Source of the DNA: Mnemiopsis leidyi
Taxonomy: Eukaryota; Ctenophora; Tentaculata; Lobata; Bolinopsidae
Assembly (NCBI GenBank): GCA_000226015.1
Contig: JH153210.1
Span: 78,139-99,383 of the forward strand
Direction: 5' to 3'
Length of the DNA: 21,245 nucleotides
Both the position numbers and the translations under genes were made by a program. The notes under the pieces are model-generated. The model made no database searches. It saw only the letters and a program-made list of their open reading frames with translations, and was not told the origin of the DNA. Shown piece by piece: positions 17,501 through 21,245 of this stretch (its first letter is position 1; the number at the start of each line of letters is the position of its first letter).

Positions 17501-19596
17501 CCATCTCTTTGTTACTACCAATTTGACTTGTCGTCTTGATATTCAGCGGGGAATTTTGAAGGTCAAAGTCAGTTCTTGTTTTAGTGACTGGTTTCCAGAT
17601 ACCTGACTCTGGGAGGGAAATTATGACAGTGTTTCAAATTAGGCGATTTAAAGGGTTCTGTAGCACCTTTGAAGAAAAAGACTTAAAACTTTTATTGACA
17701 TATGTATATATATATTCATATATATATATATATTCAGTTGTTGAAGTAGGTATTGCCTTCGCATTTTTCATCATTGCCATTAGAGAACGGCGTTTCTGGA
17801 GAAAGATTACAAAATTTCCGCACCGCATGAAAACTTGACATGAAATTGCCTCTACTTTCTCATTGTCTAATATAGCTTTCACATTATGCCATTGCTTAGC
17901 GATCTTCATCCAGAGATACTGTTCTTGTTTGAGAATAGAATATTATCAAAAAGCTCTAATCATGTAATTGAAATACCTGAGTCCGAAGTAACTGTTCCGC
18001 TGAATAGAATAACAGAAATTAGGAACGACAACATCAAGGACCGTGATATGTAGCTCAGATGTTGGCCTGTGTCTGGGGGGCGATAATTTCTCTCCGCCAT
18101 TCCTCTAAAACAAAATGTAGTCAGAGATTCTACTAAATGTCAAGCATTCGCAAATCAAGAGTTGGAAGCAATGGTTTGTTTAATATTCAACATGCGAGCC
18201 GAGGTCCAAGCAGCCTGGGACTGCTCAATTGACAACATAATATGTGATATTCAACAGGTTAGTATACAAAGGGATCTTAGAGCGTATGGTCCAATGCTCT
18301 TTGAGAGTACCTATAAAGGCTGTGACTACAGCATTTCTAGCATAGACACGTATAATGGTGATTTTATAAGCTACTGGAAACCCAGGACATATTTCTCGGT
18401 TGGATTCAATTGCACAAAGTTAATCATTATAACCATCAAAATAAGAGAGGATGACAAAGGATTAAAGCTGTACCGAAATTTGTTTTAAAGTTAATTGACT
18501 GTAAGCTGCAAGACCGAGGGTACAGACAAGTCTTAAACTGATAACTGTACCTTCATGTTTATTTCATAGAAATCTGCAATCTGCTAAATAGTCAGGAAAT
18601 TATAGTGAATGTGTTGATGAAGGTAATTACTTAATACACGCTAAATAACGAACTGTAATCGATTGCTTATGAATTAAACTGATAGGTTGAAGCTACCAAG
18701 AGGTGATAGCATTGACCAACAATTAATTACACTACTTGGAGTGAGAGGCAAAGGGAGAACCGATAGGTAACAATGAAATACGGGAACAATAACGGTGTGT
18801 TTATGTTCCTGTTACATGAAATACAGGAACAACAACGTTATGTTTATGTTTCTGTTACATGAAATACAGGAACAATAACGGTATTAGTAGTCAATGATAC
18901 GACTAATGGTATGTTTATGTTCCTGTTACTAAGCAGTAAGCATGACCTACTAATAGACCGGTTTCAAGTAATCGTTCTACATCCTTGTCCCACAATACAG
19001 AATACCTGACAACAATTAGCACACTGGACATTACAAACCAAGTACAGTAGTTTTGTTCTTTCTAGAGAAAAGCATGGAAACTATGACATGGTGAATAGGC
19101 TTGTTAGAATGATGTATCGACATGATATAGTGAGGCGTTTGAAAAAGACATGACGTTAGGTTATAAAGGCAATATTTTATTCTTTCCAGTTTTGACTAGT
19201 TCCAATCTGTTCAAGTGACGTGAATAGTTAACTAAGCACATTGTATCATACACCGTAGTAGATCAGCTTAAGCGGGTTAATAATTAATGTGAAATTCTGA
19301 TCTTGGAGGGTTTAGTAGCTGGGTAGACTATTTAGTAGACTAGTAATTTAGTAGTTCTTAATACCCCACCATAACCAGTACTGGTGATAAAAAATTTTCT
19401 CCAAGAATGGAGAACATTCAAGTTTTGTTATTAATACCATGCTATTTCAGAAGAGTTGACACCACTCCTGCTAGCATGCAGCAGTGGAGCTCTGGACACC
19501 GTAGAGAGACTGCTGGAATTAGGGGCTTCTCCGTCCTTGTTAACGCGATCACAACGTGGTGTCATACACTTAGCTGCACTAAACAGACATGTAAAG
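2587..19596 (+). CDS. Ankyrin-repeat protein, N-terminal part, partial, with 14.9-kb intron
   Basis: Exons are 2654-2738 (or 2587-2738 if the in-frame ATG at 2587 is the start), 2999-3093, 3349-3462, 4013-4167, 4455-4572 and 19451-19596, continuing to the right. All junction phases agree (2, 1, 1, 0, 1, then 0 at the right end). About 240 residues are visible. An N-terminal segment without repeats is followed by ankyrin-type repeats: MSMMHYAAMNDFHNL, APLHTAVRHGAIESVYCLL, WLPIHTAAYYNQHLIVDMLL, TPLLLACSSGALDTVERLL and VIHLAALNRH. Ankyrin repeats bind proteins. The order and slightly long repeats recall N-termini of TRPA-type channels, but no membrane segments lie in the window, so the channel assignment is a guess. 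Two other genes lie antisense inside the last intron. Confidence 0.82.
2654..2738 (+). CDS. Ankyrin gene, first visible exon
   Basis: The exon encodes VDVDGKTYAMIAIELEKLYL and ends at donor TG|GTAAGA (phase 2). A good acceptor (CATACTCTCAG) precedes it. The same frame is also open upstream to an ATG at 2587, so it may be the initial exon. I cannot decide which. Confidence 0.65.
2999..3093 (+). CDS. Ankyrin gene exon 2
   Basis: The exon lies between acceptor ACTTGCAG and donor G|GTAATG. TG+G completes a Trp, then the frame reads LHQIIDGASQTRKRVFPVSE and onward to FNRRF. It contains no ankyrin repeat, only a basic N-terminal region. An alternative donor five bases downstream (AAT|GTACGT, ending 3098) is in frame with an alternative acceptor before 3360. 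Confidence 0.75.
3143..3226. repeat. 84-bp element with perfect 16-bp terminal inverted repeats
   Basis: 'ttactgtgaacaacat' (3143-3158) and its exact reverse complement (3211-3226) flank about 52 bp of unrelated sequence. It lies inside the ankyrin intron after exon 2. This could be a tiny MITE-like element or a stem-loop. No clear target-site duplication was seen. Confidence 0.7.
3349..3462 (+). CDS. Ankyrin gene exon 3: first ankyrin repeat
   Basis: The exon encodes a basic stretch (TMTKSTKTRLSKCDEKK) and the first ankyrin helix pair, MSMMHYAAMNDFHNLI. It ends at donor T|GTAAGG (phase 1). The start at 3349 after CGGTCAG keeps phase with donor 3093; a start at 3360 after TGTTCCAG pairs with donor 3098 instead. 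Confidence 0.75.
4013..4167 (+). CDS. Ankyrin gene exon 4, strikingly GC-rich
   Basis: The exon lies between acceptor TTTCCTCAG and donor CTG|GTAAGG. It encodes GCDVNVRWESDD, then the repeat APLHTAVRHGAIESVYCLLS and HADLNL. Its first two thirds are rich in G+C and CpG, unlike the AT-rich introns on either side. Confidence 0.88.
4384..4446. repeat. Simple TTGTTA-type repeat and short duplication
   Basis: A (t/a)ttgtta-like run is followed by two copies of 'tatggtacact.accact' just before the acceptor of ankyrin exon 5. It is low-complexity intronic sequence. Confidence 0.5.
4455..4572 (+). CDS. Ankyrin gene exon 5, last before the giant intron
   Basis: The exon lies between acceptor CAATGCAG and donor G|GTTAGT (phase 1). 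It encodes VDDKGWLPIHTAAYYNQHLI, VDMLL and a linker ending DKKTSSS. The next ankyrin half-repeat is found only at 19451, where the phase fits exactly. Confidence 0.87.
4573..5083. other. 3' flank of gene B within the ankyrin intron
   Basis: No exon was seen. The stretch from about 4875 to 5083 is clearly homologous to the 3' flank of gene A (about 14715-14883), with indels, which marks the edge of the duplicated unit. No AATAAA was found on the minus strand here. Confidence 0.6.
4833..4866. repeat. 15-bp inverted repeat (hairpin) downstream of gene B
   Basis: 'attttgttattgttt' (4833-4847) is followed after four bases by its exact reverse complement (4852-4866). It lies about 220 bp past the gene B stop codon, where the 3' UTR or 3' flank should be, and in the ankyrin intron. 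The corresponding 3' flank of gene A lacks it. Confidence 0.75.
5084..5274 (-). CDS. Gene B exon 12: CCP-d sushi module and stop
   Basis: Terminal sushi module: GYCLEL, ISIRCWDGF, SMTCGDNGQWSASAPLC. This is the only CCP type here with the canonical Trp before the last Cys. Translation ends KIGLF then TAA. A donor-like G|GTTTGT sits at the phase 1 module end (5095|5094), as in gene A. Confidence 0.83.
5084..10948 (-). CDS. Gene B: secreted D-domain/sushi mosaic protein, 12 exons
   Basis: Exons (minus): 10948-10834, 10626-10186, 9904-9728, 9599-9168, 9029-8853, 8442-7993, 7658-7482, 7302-6853, 6624-6442, 6258-6079, 5888-5748 and 5274-5084. They give 1037 aa, and all junctions are phase 1. Modules in order: signal peptide (1-38); D1 (39-185); CCP-a; D2 (245-388); CCP-a; D1 again (448-597); CCP-a; D3 (657-806); CCP-b; CCP-c; Cys-rich ephrin-receptor-like (928-974); CCP-d; stop. 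CCP modules mediate protein binding in complement and adhesion proteins. The D domain is not one I can name; its core is IWKIT.T....L...G..E.LNI.LS..C, followed by WR.YW. With no membrane segment, secretion is expected. The gene lies wholly in, and antisense to, an ankyrin-gene intron. Confidence 0.87.
5748..5888 (-). CDS. Gene B exon 11: ephrin-receptor-like Cys-rich module
   Basis: A 47-codon phase 1-1 exon with six cysteines in the pattern C-AGHY-C-C-GNTVSTAGASSC-C-GTAN-C. This matches the Cys-rich repeats of the ephrin-receptor-like/GCC2-GCC3 group, which commonly neighbour CCP and EGF modules in secreted animal proteins. Confidence 0.83.
6079..6258 (-). CDS. Gene B exon 10: CCP-c sushi module
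   Basis: A 60-codon phase 1-1 exon with QCTGLTSTWTNM, TVTLSCIAGFELLGDEEVQC and QPQC. It has four cysteines. It is almost identical to gene A exon 5. Confidence 0.85.
6442..6624 (-). CDS. Gene B exon 9: CCP-b sushi module
   Basis: A 61-codon phase 1-1 exon with QCTGFKASW, VTLKCHDGFQISGDTTVTC and EEPSC. It has four cysteines. In gene A the same module is fused to the preceding D3 domain without an intron. Confidence 0.85.
6853..7302 (-). CDS. Gene B exon 8: D domain type 3
   Basis: A 150-codon phase 1-1 exon starting at acceptor CATTTCAG|AGTGG, conserved in gene A. Features: HLLVVWFYHRDTDNGPSGIY, then IKIWKITKTPELRLIIDCND, MVNVQLSETVC and a W-rich end. This type has KTP and DCND in place of the VTS and G of types 1 and 2. 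A slightly earlier acceptor near 7333 is also in phase. Confidence 0.82.
7482..7658 (-). CDS. Gene B exon 7: CCP-a sushi module
   Basis: A 59-codon phase 1-1 exon. It opens E-CTGLDPTW and ends QPIC instead of QPTC. Donor C|GTAAGT. It is the third CCP-a copy in this gene. Confidence 0.83.
7993..8442 (-). CDS. Gene B exon 6: D domain type 1, second copy
   Basis: A 150-codon phase 1-1 exon that repeats exon 2, with GGWRQVIIDEEIGFDLQNSP, GTIWNITVTSGPKFVLLGND and DSYYHPTG. It has potential N-glycosylation sites (NLS, NGT, NIT). The intron on its left side is also recognisably homologous to the one following exon 2. Confidence 0.85.
8853..9029 (-). CDS. Gene B exon 5: CCP-a sushi module
   Basis: A 59-codon phase 1-1 exon with four cysteines. 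It differs from exon 7 at only a few residues (for example QVNC for QVSC). About 40 bp of the downstream intron is also identical to that after exon 7, a sign of recent segmental duplication. Confidence 0.83.
9168..9599 (-). CDS. Gene B exon 4: D domain type 2
   Basis: A 144-codon phase 1-1 exon with FDLQKFPLDIKTTSSIGS, the core ETIWKITVTSEPGIVLHVNG, and ILNIELSDDVCDES and RDYWTG. It ends HQIG at donor G|GTAAAA, the position used in gene A. It is orthologous to gene A exon 2 at roughly half identity. A later in-frame donor near 9096 is possible. Confidence 0.83.
9728..9904 (-). CDS. Gene B exon 3: CCP-a sushi module
   Basis: A 59-codon phase 1-1 exon with the four sushi cysteines (CTGLDP, QVSC, VITC, QPTC). 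The usual Trp before the last Cys is replaced by aromatic residues (FQY). It is nearly identical to exons 5 and 7 and to gene A exon 3. Confidence 0.83.
10186..10626 (-). CDS. Gene B exon 2: D domain type 1
   Basis: A 147-codon phase 1-1 exon. It starts NWRQVIIGEEIGFDLQNSPL and carries the core GTIWKITVTSGPKFVLLG, then EILNINLSTFCDE and DFWTGP. It ends YYYPTG at donor G|GTAACC. It is very similar to exon 6 of the same gene. Confidence 0.85.
10834..10948 (-). CDS. Gene B exon 1: signal peptide
   Basis: ATG at 10948-10946 in a favourable context (ATCCAATGG). A basic N-terminal region MATRNHRPSN is followed by the hydrophobic core VLKFLLLISMTL. It ends at donor TCAG|GTACGC (phase 1). Gene A exon 1 begins in a similar way (MAERNYRPP), which supports this start. 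Confidence 0.82.
11340..11590. repeat. Dispersed repeat 2, copy 1 (with 13770-14055)
   Basis: Shared landmarks, in the same order at both sites: 'gagctaga', 'tatcggtgtccc', 'cattaaac', 'gctaacga.tggtttcctgg', 'ttactaaca' and 'ctgtaaat'. Divergence and indels indicate an old interspersed element. No ORF. Confidence 0.6.
13770..14055. repeat. Dispersed repeat 2, copy 2 (with 11340-11590)
   Basis: This is the longer counterpart of 11340-11590, with an insertion containing two 'atttaaatagta' units. A third partial copy of its right end ('acaatcctgtgtaagtctg') is at about 14155-14212. Confidence 0.6.
14308..14416. repeat. Dispersed repeat 1, copy 2 (with 1498-1602)
   Basis: It has the same order of short blocks as 1498-1602, including 'ggtgcacgtaagcaat'. 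It lies immediately right of dispersed repeat 2, so the two may be parts of one composite element. Confidence 0.65.
14611..14616 (-). promoter_or_regulatory. Possible polyadenylation signal of gene A
   Basis: AATAAA on the minus strand lies about 270 bp past the gene A stop. An ATTAAA lies closer, at 14740-14745 (about 140 bp past the stop). Which one is used cannot be told. Confidence 0.35.
14884..15074 (-). CDS. Gene A exon 7: CCP-d sushi module and stop
   Basis: It encodes GYCLEM, ISIRCWDGF, SMTCGDNGQWSASAPLC and KIGLF, then TAA. It is almost identical to the last exon of gene B, including the donor-like G|GTTTGT before the stop. Confidence 0.83.
14884..18100 (-). CDS. Gene A: secreted D-domain/sushi mosaic protein, 7 exons
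   Basis: Exons (minus): 18100-17977, 17608-17165, 17044-16868, 16665-16024, 15792-15613, 15461-15321 and 15074-14884. They give 632 aa, and all junctions are phase 1. Modules: signal peptide (1-41); D2 (42-189); CCP-a (190-248); D3 fused with CCP-b in one exon (249-462); CCP-c (463-522); Cys-rich (523-569); CCP-d (570-632) and stop. It is the shorter paralogue of gene B, lacking two D-CCP pairs. It has no transmembrane segment, so it is probably secreted and may bind proteins through its CCP modules. It lies 5' of gene B in the same orientation and in the same ankyrin intron. The function of the D domain is unknown. Confidence 0.87.
15321..15461 (-). CDS. Gene A exon 6: ephrin-receptor-like Cys-rich module
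   Basis: A 47-codon phase 1-1 exon with six cysteines (ICEAGHY, TCAPC, RCIAC, TAC). It is too short for a 60-aa ORF cutoff and was recognised by homology to gene B exon 11. Confidence 0.83.
15613..15792 (-). CDS. Gene A exon 5: CCP-c sushi module
   Basis: A 60-codon phase 1-1 exon with QCTGLTSTWTNM, TLSCIAGFELDGDEEVQC and QPQC. Acceptor CATTTCAG and donor A|GTAAGT match those of gene B exon 10. Confidence 0.85.
16024..16665 (-). CDS. Gene A exon 4: D domain type 3 fused to CCP-b
   Basis: One 214-codon phase 1-1 exon covers what is two exons in gene B. D3 part: HLLVVWFYRRDTNNGPSGIH, IKIWKITKTPEPRLIIDCND, MVNVQLSETVC. CCP-b part: VEQCTGFQASW, VTLKCHDGFQISGD, EPSC. The join reads SKELNITP-VEQC. 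The bases before VEQC still read 'actccag', like a relic acceptor. Confidence 0.85.
16868..17044 (-). CDS. Gene A exon 3: CCP-a sushi module
   Basis: A 59-codon phase 1-1 exon with four cysteines. It differs from gene B exon 3 at about three residues and shares with it PVVEET, where exons 5 and 7 of B have PVVEGT. Confidence 0.83.
17165..17608 (-). CDS. Gene A exon 2: D domain type 2
   Basis: A 148-codon phase 1-1 exon with GIWKPVTKTRTDFDLQNSPL, ETIWKIAVTSEPGIILHG, EILNIKLSDDIC and RNYWKK. It ends HHPIG at donor G|GTAAAA. About half of its residues match gene B exon 4, far less than the neighbouring CCP-a exons match each other. Confidence 0.84.
17700..17740. repeat. AT microsatellite in gene A intron 1
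   Basis: A (TA)n tract interrupted by 'ttca' lies inside the intron between the signal-peptide exon and the D2 exon. Confidence 0.8.
17977..18100 (-). CDS. Gene A exon 1: signal peptide
   Basis: ATG at 18100 opens MAERNYRPPDTGQHL, then a basic-hydrophobic segment SRSLMLSFLISVILFSG. It ends at donor TCAG|GTATTT (phase 1). The long polar lead before the hydrophobic core is also seen in gene B. A signal anchor is a less likely alternative. Confidence 0.82.
18101..19450. other. 5' flank of gene A, end of the ankyrin intron
   Basis: No convincing exon. The first part (about 18110-18330) shares short blocks with the gene B 5' flank (about 10960-11130), such as 'ccaatgctctttt/g', so part of the promoter region was probably duplicated with the gene. 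The plus-strand ORF at 18162-18488 overlaps this flank and looks fortuitous. The hairpin-forming tandem repeat at 18775-18930 is listed separately. Confidence 0.55.
18775..18930. repeat. 43-nt tandem repeat, each unit an inverted repeat
   Basis: Two 43-nt copies (18775-18817 and 18818-18860) are followed by a third (18861-18930) interrupted by about 27 nt. Each runs 'gaaatac.ggaacaa.aacg' to 'tttatgttcctgttac', so 'caggaaca' can pair with 'tgttcctg'. The insertion in copy 3 is itself a near-palindrome ('attagtagtc' / 'gactaat'). Confidence 0.8.
19451..19596 (+). CDS. Ankyrin gene exon 6, after the 14.9-kb intron
   Basis: The exon lies between acceptor GCTATTTCAG and donor AAG|GTAAGT (phase 0). 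The split codon G+AA joins exon 5 in frame. The result is a repeat starting ELTPLLLACSSGALDTVERL, then LELGAS, then a second repeat starting RGVIHLAALNRHVK. Spacing across the junction (about 36 residues between equivalent positions) is right for ankyrin repeats. The gene continues beyond the window. Confidence 0.87.
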
Positions 19597-19808
19597 GTAA
19601 GTGGTGTCATATACCTTGCTGTAAAATACAGCGATTTTAAGATCGACAGTGGTGAAATTTAGTTACAGGGAGCAGAAAGCCGTTTTAAAGAGAAGTGAAG
19701 TATACCTAGTTTTGTACCCTACATTGTCTTATGTCGAAGTTTAGTTTGTGCGAAGTATCAATGAGCAAATGAGAGCCAGAAAAGCAATAAATAAGCAAAA
19801 AAGGAGCA

Positions 19809-19884
19809 CTTAGAGAGTAGCCATTCTCTTAGAGAGTAGCCATTCACTTAGAGAGTAGCCATTCACTTACAGAGTAGCCATTCA
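19809..19884. repeat. 19-nt tandem repeat, four copies
   Basis: Unit 'cttagagagtagccattca' at 19809, 19828, 19847 and 19866, with one substitution each in the first and last copies. It lies in the ankyrin intron after exon 6. Confidence 0.85.
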
Positions 19885-20499
19885 CAAGATGACGGTAATT
19901 TCGAGCAATTCCTGGTCAGAGTGTCGCTATTGTTAATACAAAACAGTAAGTGGTCAAGAGGGCAGGTTGGATTCTCTCTGTATGTTATAACATGTCGTCT
20001 AAGGCTGGTAAGGAACGTTGTTATCATACAGAATAGCGCTGCTGGCTTCGATTATATTGTTAAGCTAGGCGGTAGCTGTGAGATTCTACACGTAGATTAT
20101 TTTTGGGAGTTCAACTGTTCATTCCAAATGGTTTAAGTGTGACTGAATGATGGATAAAATGAGCTAGAATCAAAGTTAGACAGCCATCTGAATAGGAAAT
20201 TTGACCTCAAATCCATTGGCACTGGCCAATGGTATCGGAGCCCAAAATCTTGACCTCTTTAGGACTAGGCTGAACTAATGACCTAAGTCATAGTTTGTTG
20301 AGGCTGGAGCAGGTTATTTCTTTATGCGACTTGTATGCTCCTTGACAACAGAAAATAAAGCTGGACACTACAACGGAAGTTGTTGGACGGCAACGGTTGT
20401 GAAAACGACGATGCTTTAATTTCTTTTAGTAGATTAGATCGACTCTGTTGTCAACTTGTTACGGTGTCATTAAGACAAGATATGTTTATACGCAAAAAC

Positions 20500-20815
20500 G
20501 AGTTACCTTACCAGACAAAATAAACAGGTGCTGGAACTGTTTATACATGTACCTTACCGAACGAAATAAACAGGTACTGGAACTGTTTATGCATGTAAAA
20601 ACAAGTAACCTTACCGAACAAAATAAACAGGTACTGGAGCTGTTTATACATGTATTTTTTACATGTATGTAAAAATAAGTTACCTTACCGAACAAAATAA
20701 ACAGGTACTGGAGCTGTTTATACATGTACCTTACCGAACAAAATAAACAGGTGCTGGAACTGTTTATACATGTACCTTACCGAACGAAATAAACAGGTGC
20801 TGGAACTGTTTATAG
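20500..20815. repeat. Six-copy tandem repeat with palindromic core
   Basis: The core 'taaacaggtgctggaactgt' plus 'ttatacatgta' occurs six times, with 'aaacagg' starting at 20522, 20568, 20625, 20699, 20745 and 20791. Spacings are 46, 57, 74, 46 and 46. Longer periods contain an extra 'aaaaa.aagt'. TAAACAG and CTGTTTA can pair, and TACATGTA is a perfect palindrome. A stray fragment 'gaactgtttatacatgtaa' is at about 20945-20963. Confidence 0.85.
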
Positions 20816-21245
20816 CAGGTGGACAAGGAAGACAGGGATTACTGGTTGATTAATTTCTCTGTAACAACAGCTTCATCGGAACACTCAATAAATCTGATGT
20901 ATTTGTAGTGTTGAAATAGTTTATTATTATAGTGTATTAAACTTGAACTGTTTATACATGTAACAAGAATTGCGGCCGCTTTCACTGCGTCAGGCGACCG
21001 CTGAATTTCCCGTATCAATTATCATGCCGTCGCTTTTTGTAATTAAAATTCGCGAAATAAGGAATCATAATACGCAACCAGTAACCACACGTAATTTCGG
21101 TTAATTTTCATAGTTCTGGCTCTGCACGTGTAAATACAGACGCGCGAATTAATACAGCCGTTCAATGTATGATTTTAAAATTCACTCTGCACGCGCAAAG
21201 TTTGAACCACTATCGCCGTCGTTTCTTTTCATTTGTTTTATTCAA

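Larger units (their letters stand above)
19597..21245. other. Downstream intron of the ankyrin gene; repeats, no exon seen
   Basis: After the exon 6 donor I see no further ankyrin exon up to the window end, only the two tandem repeat arrays and unremarkable AT-rich sequence. The ORFs here (19921-20136, 20448-20672 and 20486-20725) are low-complexity or run through the repeats. Confidence 0.55.

Noticed and set aside
18162-18488. 108-aa plus-strand ORF upstream of gene A
   Set aside because: It begins at TTG, has no recognisable domain, and overlaps sequence similar to the 5' flank of gene B, where no equivalent ORF is kept.
2654-19596. Firm call of the ankyrin gene as a TRPA channel
   Set aside because: Only N-terminal ankyrin repeats are visible, with no membrane or pore segments in the window.
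20448-20725. ORFs on both strands with repeated 'NKQVLELF' or 'INSSSTCLF' patterns
   Set aside because: The peptide repeats are a product of the 46-nt tandem repeat, readable on both strands, not a repeat protein.
19809-20815. CRISPR-like array
   Set aside because: Repeats are directly adjacent or have related spacing without unique spacers, and the window is eukaryotic.

Overview
This is animal nuclear DNA: an AT-rich invertebrate-type genome (roughly one third G+C by eye) with many short, phase-conserved GT-AG introns. The absence of operons and the modular secreted proteins fit an early-branching metazoan. A cnidarian is my best guess, but the sequence does not prove it. Genes were assembled by hand by matching donors, acceptors and reading-frame phases; no alignment or transcript evidence was available.

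Layout. (1) Positions 1-2124, minus strand: the first three coding exons of a secreted arylsulfatase-type enzyme, running off the left edge. Exon 3 carries an apparent one-base frameshift, and a 17-nt tandem repeat begins 6 bp upstream of the ATG. (2) Positions 2587/2654-19596, plus strand: at least six exons of an ankyrin-repeat protein, possibly an N-terminal part of a TRPA-like channel, continuing beyond the right edge. Its fifth and sixth visible exons are separated by an intron of about 14.9 kb (4573-19450). (3) Inside that intron, on the opposite strand, sit two complete paralogous genes. Gene A (18100-14884, 7 exons, 632 aa) and gene B (10948-5084, 12 exons, 1037 aa) encode secreted mosaic proteins. 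Each has a signal peptide, then copies of an unnamed domain of about 145 aa ('D domain' here) alternating with sushi/CCP modules, then an ephrin-receptor-like Cys-rich module and a last CCP module, with no transmembrane segment. Every internal exon is symmetric (phase 1-1). B differs from A by two extra D-CCP pairs, and A has lost one intron that B keeps. (4) Between and around the genes lie dispersed repeat fragments, tandem repeats and inverted repeats.

The most notable content is the nested pair of D-domain/CCP genes: an apparently uncharacterised secreted family evolving by exon shuffling, intragenic duplication and probable gene conversion, transcribed antisense to its host gene. The sulfatase and the ankyrin gene diverge from a short shared intergenic interval. 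No functional link between the host, the nested genes and the sulfatase can be read from the sequence.
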